Origin: Mycoplasma sp. 'Moose RK'
GTDB lineage: Bacteria > Bacillota_I > Bacilli_A > Mycoplasmatales > Metamycoplasmataceae
Direction of reading: 5' to 3'
NCBI RefSeq assembly: GCF_015708155.1
Contig: NZ_JADDYD010000001.1
Coordinates: 246,001-310,000, forward strand
DNA length: 64,000 nt
The position numbers and the translations under genes are program-made. How positions within the stretch are numbered: the first letter of the stretch is position 1; each line of letters begins with the position of its first letter. Below the pieces are notes generated by a model. It saw nothing but the letters and a program-made list of their open reading frames with translations. It searched no databases and was not told the origin of the DNA. Below, piece by piece: positions 22,973-32,601 of the stretch.

Positions 22973-23716
22973 GTTGGAAATAAATATAAGTTCGATTTAA
23001 AACAAATACAAAAAATAGTACAAGATAATCATAATATTTTTAATTCACCGCCTAAAAATTTAAAAATTAATTTAAAAGGAATAAGTAATCCTACAAAAGA
23101 TAAAAGACAAATTCAACTTTTATTAAATAATCAAGCTAATTTTGATAATAATTATCGCTTTGACCCAAAAACATTAAATAATCAACCTCTTTTTAACATT
23201 TATCAAGGTAACTCAGATACAACAAAATCCCAAGGAAATCTAATTCTGTCAGGCATAAATTTACCTGGTTATATTAATGTTATTTCGAATATTAATACAT
23301 CAAAAAAAAAAAAAAAATCAAAAATAAAGCTCGAAAATATCAAAATTAATTCTAAAGATCCAAAAATAATTGCAGAATAATTAAATAAACAACTAGCACC
23401 TTGAGGACTTAATTGAGAAGAATACTTAACTCCACTAGAATTTGATAATATTCTCACAAAAATTAGGTATAATAAAATTTCGGAAATTACTTTTAAACCG
23501 GGGAATTTTTTGACTCAAGAAGATTTAAAATTCAAAGTTGAAAATTTTGATTTTGAGCCTTATAAATTTGATTTAGAAAATTTAGAAAATAGTAAAAACT
23601 TTCTGGAAAATCCCAAAAATCTTTACTGATTTATTCCTGTTAGCGTTGTTGTTTTAGGAATTTTAAGTTTTGGTATCTGATTTTTAATTCGGAAAAAATT
23701 CAAAAAGTTAAGTTAA
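22973..23716 (+). pseudogene. Fragment of a membrane-anchored accessory protein
   Basis: The frame opens at 22973 without a start codon, right after a TAG, and reads about 247 codons to TAA 23714-23716. It is broken by a TAA at 23378-23380. The fragment has a K5 stretch encoded in an A16 run (23302-23317). It ends in a membrane helix (PVSVVVLGILSFGIWFLI) followed by RKKFKKLS, a typical C-terminal anchor. I cannot name the family. Its position beside the accessory genes on the other strand suggests it belonged to the same mobile element. Confidence 0.55.
23302..23317. repeat. A16 homopolymer inside a gene fragment
   Basis: Sixteen A residues. Fifteen of them (23303-23317) encode five Lys in the fragment's open frame. 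Slippage here would shift the frame. Confidence 0.55.
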
Positions 23717-23755
23717 TAAAAACCACCTTTTTGGGTGGTTTTTATTAACTTAACT
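23706..23755. terminator. Bidirectional terminator with 22-bp stem
   Basis: Bases 23706-23727 pair perfectly with 23734-23755 around a 6-base loop. The stem holds the stop codons of the + strand fragment and of the convergent minus-strand lipoprotein gene, so it ends transcription from both sides. Confidence 0.75.
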
Positions 23756-25420
23756 TACTTTTGTTTCTTTTGGAAGTTCTTCTTTTGTTTCTTTTGTTTC
23801 TTTTGTTAGTTTTTCTTTTTCAATTTCTTTAGTTTTTTCTGGCTTTACTACCGACGAATTTGATTCATCATAATATTCATTGTCGATTTCAGGATCAGCT
23901 TTAAATTGGATTCCGTATTTATCTTGATAGTTTTTTAGTCATTGCCCTCAAGCTTTTTGCCCAGCTTTTTTGGCTCCTTGGCGTGCTTTTTCTTTAAGTT
24001 CTTCAGAATAATTATTGCCAATTTTTGCATCTTCTTGAGTTGGTAGATCTTGAATTTTGGGTAAAAGGGGTTGAAGGTAGGTGTTAAAGTAGGAGTTGTC
24101 GTGGATTAGGTTAGTCAAAGTGTCTAATTTTGGCGCTGTTAAATTTATTCTTCAAATAATTGGCGCAATTTTTTGGTTATAATAGTCAATAAAATCAGCA
24201 ATTAAAGACTGGTCGTCTTGATTATTTGAAGCGTCAATATTAAAAACTAAATCTTTTCGTAGATTTAAATGATTATGTGGTTTTAAAAAGTTTTCTAGTA
24301 TATTAGTAAAAGATCTAATTGGATTAGCTAATTTTCCAGCAAGTAGTTTTGCAGGTTCAATATTTTTATCATTTAACTCAAAAAATTGTTTTTCAATTTC
24401 TCATATGCTTTCTAAAATGCTTCTTGCTTTATTAGCTGAACTAATAATTCGTTGCGGGCGGAGCATAAACCAGCCTAATTCGTATCACAATTTTTCTGGA
24501 TCACTTGGCTTATATCGTGTTTTTATATAATAATCATCTCGGAAATATCTGGCAGTATTTTTTCATTTATCTGTTCTATTTCCATTGATATATTCGCCGT
24601 TTTCATCGGCAAAAGCTGGTCACATTCTTTCGTTTGCTAGTAAAAAATCAAAGATAATTCTATTTTTTTGGTCATCATCGTTTTCGTCAATTTTTGCTTT
24701 ATATTTATCAAGTTCGGGCCTAATGATTGGTCAAAAATTTTCAATTCTAATATCATTTAATCCAGAAACCTTATCCTTATCAGTTAAATCTTCATTAAAA
24801 TCATAAGTTGATTTGCCATTCATTTTTTTTATAAAGTCTTCATATGATTTTCGCAGGCCTTGTTTTCAAACTTCGACTTCACCTTGAACTCCAGGACTTT
24901 GATAATCAACTAAATTGCGATTATAATATCCTCTAATTTTTTCATAAAAATAATCAAGTCTTTTTAAATATTCTTCTTTATTATATTTATAAGTATTAAA
25001 TCCTTTTTTCTTTAGATATTCAGGAATTGACTGTAAAAAGTATCAATAAGGCAAAAGTCCATATTTCCCGGTTCCGCCTTTATTTGGAATAAAACTAGCT
25101 TCAGGAATTTCTTCGGTGTAATTTTTTTCAACATTAAAGCGATTTTTTGCTTCTTTTGGGTTTTTCTTTTGTCCGTTAAATCCTAAAACCGAATTAGTAA
25201 TTGTATCGGAATTTTCTTCTAAAATTGGATTTCCAGCAACTGGATTTGCAGATTTTGGGTTATAACTACCCGGGGTAGGAACGAGCGATTTAGAAATATG
25301 TTTTTGCATTTCTTGATAAGGCTGAAAACAAGAAACTAACAAAGTTGGCGCTAATGAAAAACTAGTACTTAATAATAAAATTTTTTGTTTTTTCAATTTT
25401 TTATAGATCAAATGCAACAT
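23750..25420 (-). CDS. Lipoprotein of a probable ICE remnant
   Basis: I chose ATG 25420 because GGAG lies 9 bases upstream; an ATG at 25432 is possible. The product has 556 residues with several TGA Trp codons. A signal peptide ends in the lipobox LLVSC (Cys 31). The body is hydrophilic and Asn, Lys and Tyr rich. A C-terminal tail of repeated Lys-Glu-Thr units (KETKETKEELPKETKVS) is low complexity. The start overlaps the upstream small membrane protein by 20 bases, so the two are coupled. I do not recognise a domain. Context suggests an exported component of an integrative conjugative element, by analogy with the lipoprotein genes of mycoplasma ICEs. Confidence 0.6.
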
Positions 25421-25607
25421 AAAATACTCCATAAATTAAACAAGCTATAATTAAAAAATAAAAATAAGTTAAATTTCGTTTGCGCTTTGCTGTTTTAGAA
25501 ATAAAAGCTTTTATTCTGTTTGTTTGCTTAACTTTTGTAATATAAATTCCAAAACTAGACCAAAATATCAATGAGAAAATTGCACCAATTAAATGCCCAA
25601 TTTCCAT
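25401..25607 (-). CDS. Small membrane protein, two helices (68 aa)
   Basis: Two hydrophobic segments (about residues 4-24 and 46-66) flank a basic loop (KQTNRIKAFISKTAKRKRN). GGAGAG upstream of ATG 25607 is a good ribosome binding site. The gene lies 10 bases after the cytosolic gene at 25618-26871 and overlaps the lipoprotein downstream. I do not recognise the family. Small membrane proteins of this type occur in conjugative and secretion modules, but this is inference. Confidence 0.55.
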   Translation of the reverse strand: MEIGHLIGAIFSLIFWSSFGIYITKVKQTNRIKAFISKTAKRKRNLTYFYFLIIACLIYGVFYVAFDL

Positions 25608-25617
25608 ATTTCTCTCC

Positions 25618-26871
25618 TTACATCTTCATTTTTAGTTTCTTTTTGTTTTTATCTTTTTCTTCTTCAGCTTCTTGAGCTTGGTTTGGAACTAAATTTTCAG
25701 ATAGTAAATTTGAATTTTGGTAGGTAAATTCACGCGTGATTGTCTCTTGGTTTTGGGTTTGCTGTTGCTTTTCTAGTTTCAGTAATGTTTTTTTAAATGC
25801 ATTGTCCCTTTTTGCTATATTTTTAATTTTTGCCAATAAATTTTGTTCTAAACCAAAATAATTAAAATAGTCTCAATTTTTAATTTTCCTACTTTTCGTA
25901 TCTATTTGCATTTCTTCTTTAAATTTTTCTAAAGACTCTAAGCTAGGTTCTAAATTCCTATTTTTAAATCAAGTTAGCATAAAATGAAAATCTCTTTGTT
26001 CAAGTGCATTTAATAGACTTTCTTTTCCATTTATTATCATTCCTTTACTCATGGTAAATCAATTAATAAATGTTGGGACAACATAATTAATGTTTTTATT
26101 CTTGTTAAATTTTTCTACTAAATTATTACAATATTCAATTATTTCTTTACTATTTCATTTATATTTTTCATTTAATTTAGTAATTCAATTTGCTAAAGGA
26201 GCATAAACCTGAACTTCATTATATTGTTCTTTTTCATAATGAATTATTTGTTCTAACGATTTTATATAATGAATTTTTCTATTTTGTTGAACTATATTCA
26301 TTATTTCTTTAACAACTTTTTGCTTTTTCTTATTTCGAGGCTTTGGTGGATTCCGATAATCATTATTTAAATGTCTATCACTTGCATATTTAACAAAAGA
26401 TGTGATCTTTTTTGTTTTTTCACTATATGAAACTTTTGATAAAACAATATAAGGATTGCCTCCTTTTGTTTGTTTGATTAACTGATTAAAAATTTCAATA
26501 ACATATTGATAGTCTAATTCCTTTAAAATTCAAGGTTTTTCTTTATCTTTATTACTTTCAATATATTGCTCCATTTCGTCCTTGTTCATATAAAAAATTT
26601 GTGAACAATCCACATAGGAATCCTGAGTAAAATAGACGTTTGAAGTTCCGGATTTTGGTATTTCTACTTCACCAGGAAAAGGGATACGCTTTTTCCCTTT
26701 ATCGTCATAAACAGATCTAGATTTTAAATAATAATATAGTTTTGTATCTCTATCATAAAAAATGATTACAGGATGGGAATCAATCGGTTCTCCTAAACTA
26801 TTAAATACAACTGTTTGATCCGGCTTAAATGGACTATATTTTTTCAGTTTTATTCAATCTTTAATTGCCAC
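25618..26871 (-). CDS. Hypothetical cytosolic protein of a probable ICE remnant
   Basis: A GTG at 26871 lies behind AAAGGGA, and the frame gives 417 residues with TGA as Trp. The N-terminal ~100 residues (FKPDQTVVFNSLGEPIDSHP, then VIIFYDRDTKLYYYLKSRS) form a compact, beta-rich segment. A lysine-rich helical region and a Gln/Glu/Lys-rich charged tail follow. No signal peptide or membrane helix is seen. The N-terminus reminds me of the Mbov_0400-type proteins annotated in mycoplasma integrative conjugative elements, but I am recalling this, not aligning. It heads a three-gene operon with the small membrane protein and the lipoprotein. Confidence 0.5.
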
Positions 26872-26966
26872 AATAATTCCCTTTGATTAATATAAATTAT
26901 AGTGGGGAAAAAGTTAATTTTTCCTAGTTTTTTCTTTTTTTAAAAAAAATTTCTATTATAAAATGA

Positions 26967-27278
26967 AAAATTATAATTTATACAGAATTAGAAAAAGAAA
27001 CTTTATTAGCAAGCTTAATTGCAAAAGTTAAACAAGAAGATCTAAAATTTTCTCAAAAAATAATTAAAAATTCTGAACAAGGCCTTCACTCAAAAATTAA
27101 ACGAAAACTGAAAACTGAATACGGAAAAATTGAAATTGAAATTAATAGATATTGAAAAAAAATTTTAGTAGGTGATGAAAACGGCGAAGTCATTGGCAAA
27201 AAAAGAAAAATTTTCTATTGTGATTTTTTTGAAAAATTAGTGCAAAAAGGAAGAACAATTACTAATTCACTAAATTAA
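26967..27278 (+). pseudogene. Truncated ISLre2/UPF0236-like transposase-like fragment
   Basis: A frame without its own start encodes about 103 residues (from TELEKETLLASLIAKV to GRTITNSLN) and ends at TAA 27276-27278. An out-of-frame ATG at 26963 suggests a small frameshift near the start. The pattern KIKRKLKTEYGKIEIEINRYW resembles the RKTxxGxVxxxRxY region of UPF0236/ISLre2 proteins. A protein of this type (Mbov_0401-like) occurs in mycoplasma ICEs. Only the first part is present, so it is not functional. Confidence 0.42.
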
Positions 27279-27349
27279 AAAAATTCTGAACCTTTGATAC
27301 GAAGTTAAATATGGCACAGCAATTTCGCGGTTTTTTTGATCTTTATAAA

Positions 27350-27679
27350 CTAGACCAATTTGTAATTTTGAAGGTGTTTTTCTAAAGTTTCTGTTGCAAC
27401 GTAACCATCAAATTGGAAAACTTTTTCACCATTTTTATACAAAAAGGTTGTTGGCGTTCCCTGAATGTTATTTTCACGAGCAAATTGGATATTATCACGA
27501 ACATTAAATCTAATAACAACCAAACCATTAATTCCGTGTTTTACATTAATTTCATCAATGGTGGTTTCGTAAAGTGTGCAGGCTCCACAACCAGGTTGAT
27601 GAAAAACAAGCAAAATTGCATCATTTTTGTTAATTTTAGATTTAATATCGTCAGTTACATGTAGGTCAAAAATTGGCAT
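27350..27679 (-). CDS. trxA: Thioredoxin
   Basis: The 109-residue protein has the thioredoxin fold order. The active site is GCGACTLYE (Cys 31 and 34), with Ala where most thioredoxins have Pro in CGPC. The cis-Pro loop GTPTTFLYKNGEKV is near residues 78-91. It serves as a cytosolic disulfide reductant, presumably with thioredoxin reductase. The ribosome binding site (AAGGAG) and the first base of the ATG lie inside a long perfect hairpin, suggesting tight translational control. proS lies just upstream on the same strand. Confidence 0.9.
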   Translation of the reverse strand: MPIFDLHVTDDIKSKINKNDAILLVFHQPGCGACTLYETTIDEINVKHGINGLVVIRFNVRDNIQFARENNIQGTPTTFLYKNGEKVFQFDGYVATETLEKHLQNYKLV

Positions 27680-27730
27680 AATTTCTCCTTTTTTTAAAAT
27701 GATATCATATTTTAAAAAAAGGAGAAATTA
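27679..27730 (-). promoter_or_regulatory. 22-bp perfect hairpin over the trx start site
   Basis: Bases 27679-27700 are an exact reverse complement of 27709-27730, with an 8-base loop. In the transcript from proS into trxA, the arm next to the gene carries AAGGAGAAATTA, which is the Shine-Dalgarno plus the A of the ATG. The other arm is a perfect anti-Shine-Dalgarno. It begins 8 bases after the proS stop. It may terminate proS transcription, stabilise its 3' end, or hold trx translation off. Confidence 0.75.
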
Positions 27731-27737
27731 ATATTTG

Positions 27738-29177
27738 TTAATAGGATTTTGCAAAAAGAACAAATCGAGATGTCATTTTTTTGCTAAAAAGTGATCTTGC
27801 TGCCGCCGGAAGACCAAAAAGTGATTTTTCTTGAATTACAAGACGAGCGGTTGCAGTTGTTTTTGCCTGAATCTCGGCTTCTTTTTTAGTTGACTCATCA
27901 AAAGCAACGATTACAAACTTGTTTTTTTCCAAATTTTTCTCAAAATCAATATAATTATCAACATAAATTGTGTTTTCAAAAAGGCGTGAAGTTGCGCGCG
28001 CTAGCATTTCAGCTTGAATTTGATCCAAAATTAACGTTATTTCGTTTTTAAGATTAGCAATATTTATTAGTTTTTTTTCAAAATTATCACGACGAACTAG
28101 ACAAACTTGCTGATTTTGGACATCGCGAGGTCCGATTTCAATTCGCAAAGGTGAGCCATGAACTTCAGAATTAGCAATTTTGAAACCAATTTGGGCATCA
28201 GTGTCATCAATCTGAAAGCGAATTTGTTTGCTTTTTAAAATTTTTGCAACTTTTGCTGTAAAAATTTTAATTCTTGGATTTTTTTTAGCAAAAAATTCAA
28301 GAATATTGACCTGAATTGGCGCGATTTTTGGCGGCAAAACAAGACCATTGTCGTCACCATGAACCATGACAATCGCGCCAATCAAGCGGGTGGAAATTCC
28401 TCAAGAAGTTTGAAAAGGAATTGTGGGTTCATTTTTTGCATTTTTAAAATAAATTTCAAAACTTTTAGCAAAATTTTGACCCAAATAATGAGAAGTTGCT
28501 GATTGCAAAGCGCGGAAATTTTGCATCATTGACTCAATTGTATATGTTATTTTTGCACCAGCAAAACGTTCACGATTTGTTTTTTTACCAAAAAAAGTGG
28601 GAATTGCAAGGTAATTTTGCAAAAATTCTTTGTAAAAAATGATCATTTTTTTAGCAAATTTACGAGCTTCAATAGAATTAGCATGCACTGTGTGACCTTC
28701 TTGCCAAAGAAATTCAGTGTTACGCAAAAAGGGATTAGTTGTTTTTTCCCACCGCAAAACCTGACTTCATTGATTTAATTTACATGGTAAATTGTTATTT
28801 GCAGCAATTTCATTACGAAAATAGTCAGCAAATAACAATTCGCTTGTAGGTCTTAAAAAAATTTTTTCATTTAATTTTTTTTCCCCAACATGCGTAACTG
28901 TCAACAATTCCGGTGCGAATCCTTTAATATGATTTTTTTCTTTTTCAATAAACGCTTCCGGAATTAACAAGGGAAAATAGACATTTTTAATTCCCTGTTT
29001 TTTAAAATAAGCATCAACAACATGAACGATATTTTCCCAAATCGCAAAACCGTTGGGCTTAAAATAAATTGTACCCTTAATTTGCGCATAAGCCATCAAA
29101 TCTGCTTGTGTTATAACGTCAACATATCATTTTGCGAAATCTGTTTTTGCAGGAGTTATTTTTTCAAGTTTTTTCAT
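27738..29177 (-). CDS. proS: Prolyl-tRNA synthetase
   Basis: The 479-residue product has the short, archaeal/eukaryote-like ProRS layout typical of mycoplasmas. Class II motifs are visible: [16 protein letters not shown] (motif 1), [14 protein letters not shown], then [12 protein letters not shown] (motif 2). A later [19 protein letters not shown] marks the end of the catalytic domain and the start of the anticodon-binding domain. The frame includes TGA Trp codons. It attaches Pro to tRNA-Pro. The ATG at 29177 lacks a strong Shine-Dalgarno but gives a conserved N-terminus. Confidence 0.92.
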
Positions 29178-29195
29178 TTCAATATTAAAAAAAAC

Positions 29196-29237
29196 AAATT
29201 AACCTTGATTTTTTGATCTAAAAATCAAGGTTAATTT
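29196..29237 (-). terminator. Stem-loop terminator, twin of the one after tRNA-Gln
   Basis: AAATTAACCTTGATTTTT (29196-29213) pairs perfectly with 29220-29237. The same stem with two base changes occurs at 52597-52636 after the minus-strand tRNA-Gln. Here it follows a decayed tRNA end. Confidence 0.6.
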
Positions 29238-29251
29238 ACATGAGGCAACAA

Positions 29252-29310
29252 ACATATGCTTGCACCAATTAGATTTAAATCATTGATTAAATCTGAATAA
29301 ATTATACCAT
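29252..29310 (-). pseudogene. Remnant of a tRNA-Gln 3' end
   Basis: The bases after CATATG (29253-29258) resemble the minus-strand 3' half of the intact tRNA-Gln: GCACCAATTAGATTTAAATC against GCCCCAGTTAGATTCGAACT, about two thirds identical. The rest of the tRNA fold is lost. With the matching terminator it looks like a decayed duplicate. Confidence 0.4.
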
Positions 29311-29447
29311 TTCTTCAAGTTTTTTTCACAAGAAAAATTTTTGCTTTTAATAAAATTTTACCACAAAGGATGGAAATATGGAAAAAATAGGAATTATTGC
29401 TCGCTTTTTGACAAATTTGCAAATTTTCTTCCCTTTGATAAAATATT

Positions 29448-29456
29448 TGATATAAT
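29448..29456 (+). promoter_or_regulatory. Extended -10 promoter of tRNA-Thr
   Basis: TGATATAAT forms an extended -10 element 18 bases before the tRNA 5' end. No good -35 box is present at the usual distance. Confidence 0.55.
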
Positions 29457-29474
29457 GTTTATTAACAAAAATGT

Positions 29475-29550
29475 GCCATCATAGCTCAGTCGGTAGAGCA
29501 CATCCATGGTAAGGATGGGGTCGCAGGTTCGATTCCTGTTGTTGGCACCA
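29475..29550 (+). tRNA. tRNA-Thr (GGU)
   Basis: A full cloverleaf is present: D-arm AGCTCAGTCGGTAGAGC, anticodon arm CATCC-ATGGTAA-GGATG with anticodon GGT, T-arm with GGTTCGATTCC, and encoded CCA at the end. The acceptor stem has one T-T mismatch. Confidence 0.92.
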
Positions 29551-29645
29551 TGACTATTTGGCCAAAAGATGCTTTTTCTAGCATCTTTTTTAATTAAAAA
29601 TAGTTACAATATTTTAATTAAAATCTTAAAGGGAATTTTGAAAAA

Positions 29646-30446
29646 ATGAAGTCAGCAACTGTTTTGTTTGTTGGTGATATTTTCGGTGCACCGGGAATTA
29701 GAATGTTTAAAAAACAACTGGAAATCTTGCAAAAAGATTACAAATTTGACCTTATAATTGTTCAAGCCGAAAATATCACTGGCCGCAAAGGCCTCAATCG
29801 CGAAGATTACCTATATTTAAAGGAAATTGGGGTTGACATTTTCACAGTTGGTAACCATGTATGATCAAATCCGGAAATTAACCTTATTATCGAGAATGAT
29901 GACATTGTTCGCCCTTTAAATATTGGCCATGAATACCAGGGAAAAGGAAGCACAATTATTGTCAAAAACGATAGAACCTTCCGAATTACCTCACTTCTTG
30001 GTGTCGCTTTTAACAAACTAGTTAAGCCTTGAAATCAGCAGTTTGCTGATAATTTTTTTGATGCGATCGATAAAATTTTACTTGAGGATGAAGCCGATTT
30101 TCACATTGTCGACTTCCATGCCGAAACAACAAGTGAAAAAAATACTTTAGCGATTTATCTTAATGGCCGAATTAATGCTCTTTTAGGAACTCACACTCAC
30201 GTTCAAACTGCGGATGCGCGACAACTTTCACTTGGCACACTTTTTATTACCGATGTTGGTATGACTGGACCTACAAATGATGCAATTGGGGTTAGTTTTC
30301 TTGACGTTTACCAGCGAATCCGTTATAATAAAAGTACGAGATTTCATACTTCAACAAATAAATGCCAATTTAATGGCGTGATTTTGGAGTTGAATCAGAA
30401 TCTTGAAAAGCAAAAAATTATCCCGATTAATGTTTATGAAAGTTAG
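29646..30446 (+). CDS. ymdB: YmdB-family metallophosphoesterase
   Basis: The 266-residue product shows the family's metal-binding blocks: VGDIFGAPG near residue 9, QAENITGRKGLN near 41, GNHVWSN near 71, DFHAETTSEK near 157 and GTHTHVQTAD near 182. YmdB proteins hydrolyse 2',3'-cyclic nucleotides and act with RNA-decay enzymes. Upstream AAAGGGA serves as ribosome binding site. The gene follows tRNA-Thr and ends in two successive hairpins. Confidence 0.9.
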
Positions 30447-30447
30447 T

Positions 30448-30495
30448 AAATTCAATGTTTTTTTAATTTTTGAAGTTTAAAAAAACATTGAATTT
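30448..30495 (+). terminator. Stem-loop terminator after ymdB
   Basis: Bases 30448-30465 pair perfectly with 30478-30495 (18 bp, 12-base loop). The stem begins one base after the stop codon. Confidence 0.6.
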
Positions 30496-30538
30496 CAGAC
30501 ATATTTTGCAGTTAAACAATTTTAAAGAGCCAAAAAGA

Positions 30539-30570
30539 AAAAAGTAGGTGTCGTACGACACCTACTTTTT
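30539..30570. terminator. Palindromic bidirectional terminator
   Basis: A 32-base perfect palindrome, GTAGGTGTCGT/ACGACACCTAC flanked by A5 and T5, lies between convergent ymdB and ychF. Confidence 0.75.
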
Positions 30571-30607
30571 GAATTGTGTAAATTAAAAATCCTTGCTAAT
30601 TTATGAA

Positions 30608-31711
30608 TTAATTTCCGATACGAAAGTGGCAAATTTCGCCGTCCTTGGGCAAATAATCCTTGCCTTCTAGGCGCATTTTTCCCTTTTCTTTGACAGATTT
30701 TTCACTACCGCATTCAACAAAATCTTCATAGGAAATGACTTCAACGCGGATGAACTTTTTGCGAAAATCGCTGTGAATTATGCCACTACAGTCTTGCGCG
30801 TTGGTGTTATTTTTGAAAGTTCAAGCTCTGACTTCTTTTTTACCAACAGTAAAAAAAGTAGCTAGATCCAAAAGATGAAAACTATGAAGCGCTAGAATAT
30901 CAAGTGAGGATTTGTCCAACTTGTATTCGTCTAGAAAAAGTTGTTTTTCGTCTGCGTTGAGTTCAGAAATTTCCTGCTCAATGCGGATACAAAGCGGAAT
31001 TACTTGACTTTTTTCCTTTTGCAAATAGTTTTTCAAATCCTGAAAATAAGGATTTTTTTCAGGAACAAGAATTGACTTTTGATCAAGATTGGCTACATAT
31101 AAAACTGGCTTTGTTGTCAAAAGTTGCCAATTTTTCAAAATTAGCAATTCTTCGTCGCTAATTTCCAGATTGCGAACGGGTTTTCCAAGTTCAAGATGCT
31201 TTTTTACCCTATTTGCCAAGTTAAATTCAATTTTGACTAATTTGTTGGCGACATTGTTGACTCTACGACTTAATTTGGATAAAATTGACTCAATTGTTGC
31301 AAGATCAGCAAGAATTAGTTCAAAATTGATAGTTTCAACATCAGAAACCGGGTTAATTTGGTTGTTGACATGAATGATTTCAGAGTCCTGAAAACAACGA
31401 ACAACATGAACAAGACAGTCAACATTGCGAATATTAGCAAGAAATTTGTTACCTAAACCCTCACCAGTTGCTGCGCCTTTGATCAAACCGGCAATGTCAA
31501 CAAAAGAATAAGTTGGGAAAACAACTTTTTCTGGTTGAACAAGATCAGCCAATTTCTGTAATCGCGGATCACGAATTTCAACAGTCGCAATATTGGGTTC
31601 AATTGTTGCAAAAGGATAATTTGCAATCTCGATTTGTGACTTGGTAAGTGCTGAAAATAGGGAAGATTTACCAACATTAGGTAAGCCAATTATTCCTGCT
31701 TTTAAATTCAT
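30608..31711 (-). CDS. ychF: YchF/OLA1-family ATPase
   Basis: The 367-residue length is typical. The P-loop GLPNVGKSS is near residue 9, DIAGLIKGAATGEGLGNKFL is near 71, and NLDQKS stands where GTPases have NKxD, in keeping with the ATP preference of YchF. The C-terminal TGS domain (FFTVGKKEVRAWTF, then YEDFVECGSEKSVKEKGK) is complete. A TGA Trp codon lies at 30821-30823. YchF binds ribosomes and influences translation and stress responses. It ends on a shared terminator with ymdB. Confidence 0.95.
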
Positions 31712-31725
31712 GTTTTAACTGGAAA

Positions 31726-31995
31726 TTAGTTGTTAATGCGAGATTTATCGTAACTACCGCGAACTCTTTCGCCAATAAAAGGTAAAAGTGCCATAAAACG
31801 TGCTCGTTTTACTGCTAAAGCCAATTTTCGTTGGTGTTTTGCGCAATTTCCTGAAATCCGGGATGGCTGAATTTTACCAAAATTATTAACATGGCGTCGA
31901 AGCACTTCGACCTCTTTGTAGTCAATATAAACTGATCTTGCTTCGCAAAATTGGCAAATTTTCTTTTTATATTTTTTTAAATATTTTTTGTTCAT
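31726..31995 (-). CDS. rpsR: Ribosomal protein S18
   Basis: The 89-residue basic protein contains the conserved [10 protein letters not shown] start and the [23 protein letters not shown] core. S18 forms a heterodimer with S6 on the small subunit platform. It is the last gene of the rpsF-ssb-rpsR operon, the standard bacterial order. Confidence 0.96.
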   Translation of the reverse strand: MNKKYLKKYKKKICQFCEARSVYIDYKEVEVLRRHVNNFGKIQPSRISGNCAKHQRKLALAVKRARFMALLPFIGERVRGSYDKSRINN

Positions 31996-32017
31996 AATTA
32001 ACTTCCTTTAGTAAGAT

Positions 32018-32554
32018 TTACTCAAGATTTTCAGGATCAAGAGCATCAATATCCCAGTCTGCCAACGGATCCTCAAGCGAATCCGTTCTATTATCTGTAA
32101 CAGCTTCATCGCTAAAATCAGCAAAATCAGGGGAAACTTGTTTCCTCCGTGCAGAACCATCAAAAGAATCAAGTGGTGATTCAAAAGTGGGATTTTGAAT
32201 TCGTTGGGTTAGTTTTTGGCGTCGCATTTCTAGTTGTTCTTTAGTTTCAAGTGTTTCAAAGTTTTCAACATGAACCTCATAATTTGTTAAGTAAGCATTT
32301 GTGCTACTTATTACACGGTTACTTTGAAGACTACCTTCAATCGCAATTAAAGTTCCAACTGTCGCTAATTTGTCAAGTAAAACAGCATTTTGTCGTCATG
32401 CAACAATTGGAATAAAATCCGTAATTGGTGTTGCATCTTGGCTGTATCTTCGGCGAGAAACAGCAAGCGAAAAACGAATAAAAGGAATTTCTGATTTTGT
32501 TGTCAAAAAAGTGGGTCTTGATGAAATTCGCCCAATCAAAATTATTCGGTTCAT
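32018..32554 (-). CDS. ssb: Single-stranded DNA-binding protein
   Basis: The 178-residue product begins MNRIILIGRISSRPTF and continues with an OB fold (to about residue 105) containing FSLAVSRRRYS, IVAWRQNAVLLDKLATVG and IEGSLQS. The C-terminal third is disordered and acidic. It ends DIDALDPENLE instead of the DDDIPF tip that recruits partners in most bacteria. It lies between rpsF and rpsR. A TGA codes Trp in IVAWRQ. Confidence 0.93.
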
Positions 32555-32601
32555 TTGTTGAATTTAAAATTCCCTAAAATAAAAGTTTTATTGTTTTTTG
32601 C

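Noticed and set aside
27279-27349. Minus-strand peptide frame after the trx stop (reads GLVYKDQKNREIAVPYL)
   Set aside because: It looks protein-like but is only about 30 codons, has no start and overlaps the end of trxA. It may be another scrap of the mobile remnant; I could not name it.
29435-29440. TTGATA as -35 box of tRNA-Thr
   Set aside because: Only 10 bases separate it from TATAAT, too close for sigma-70-type contact.
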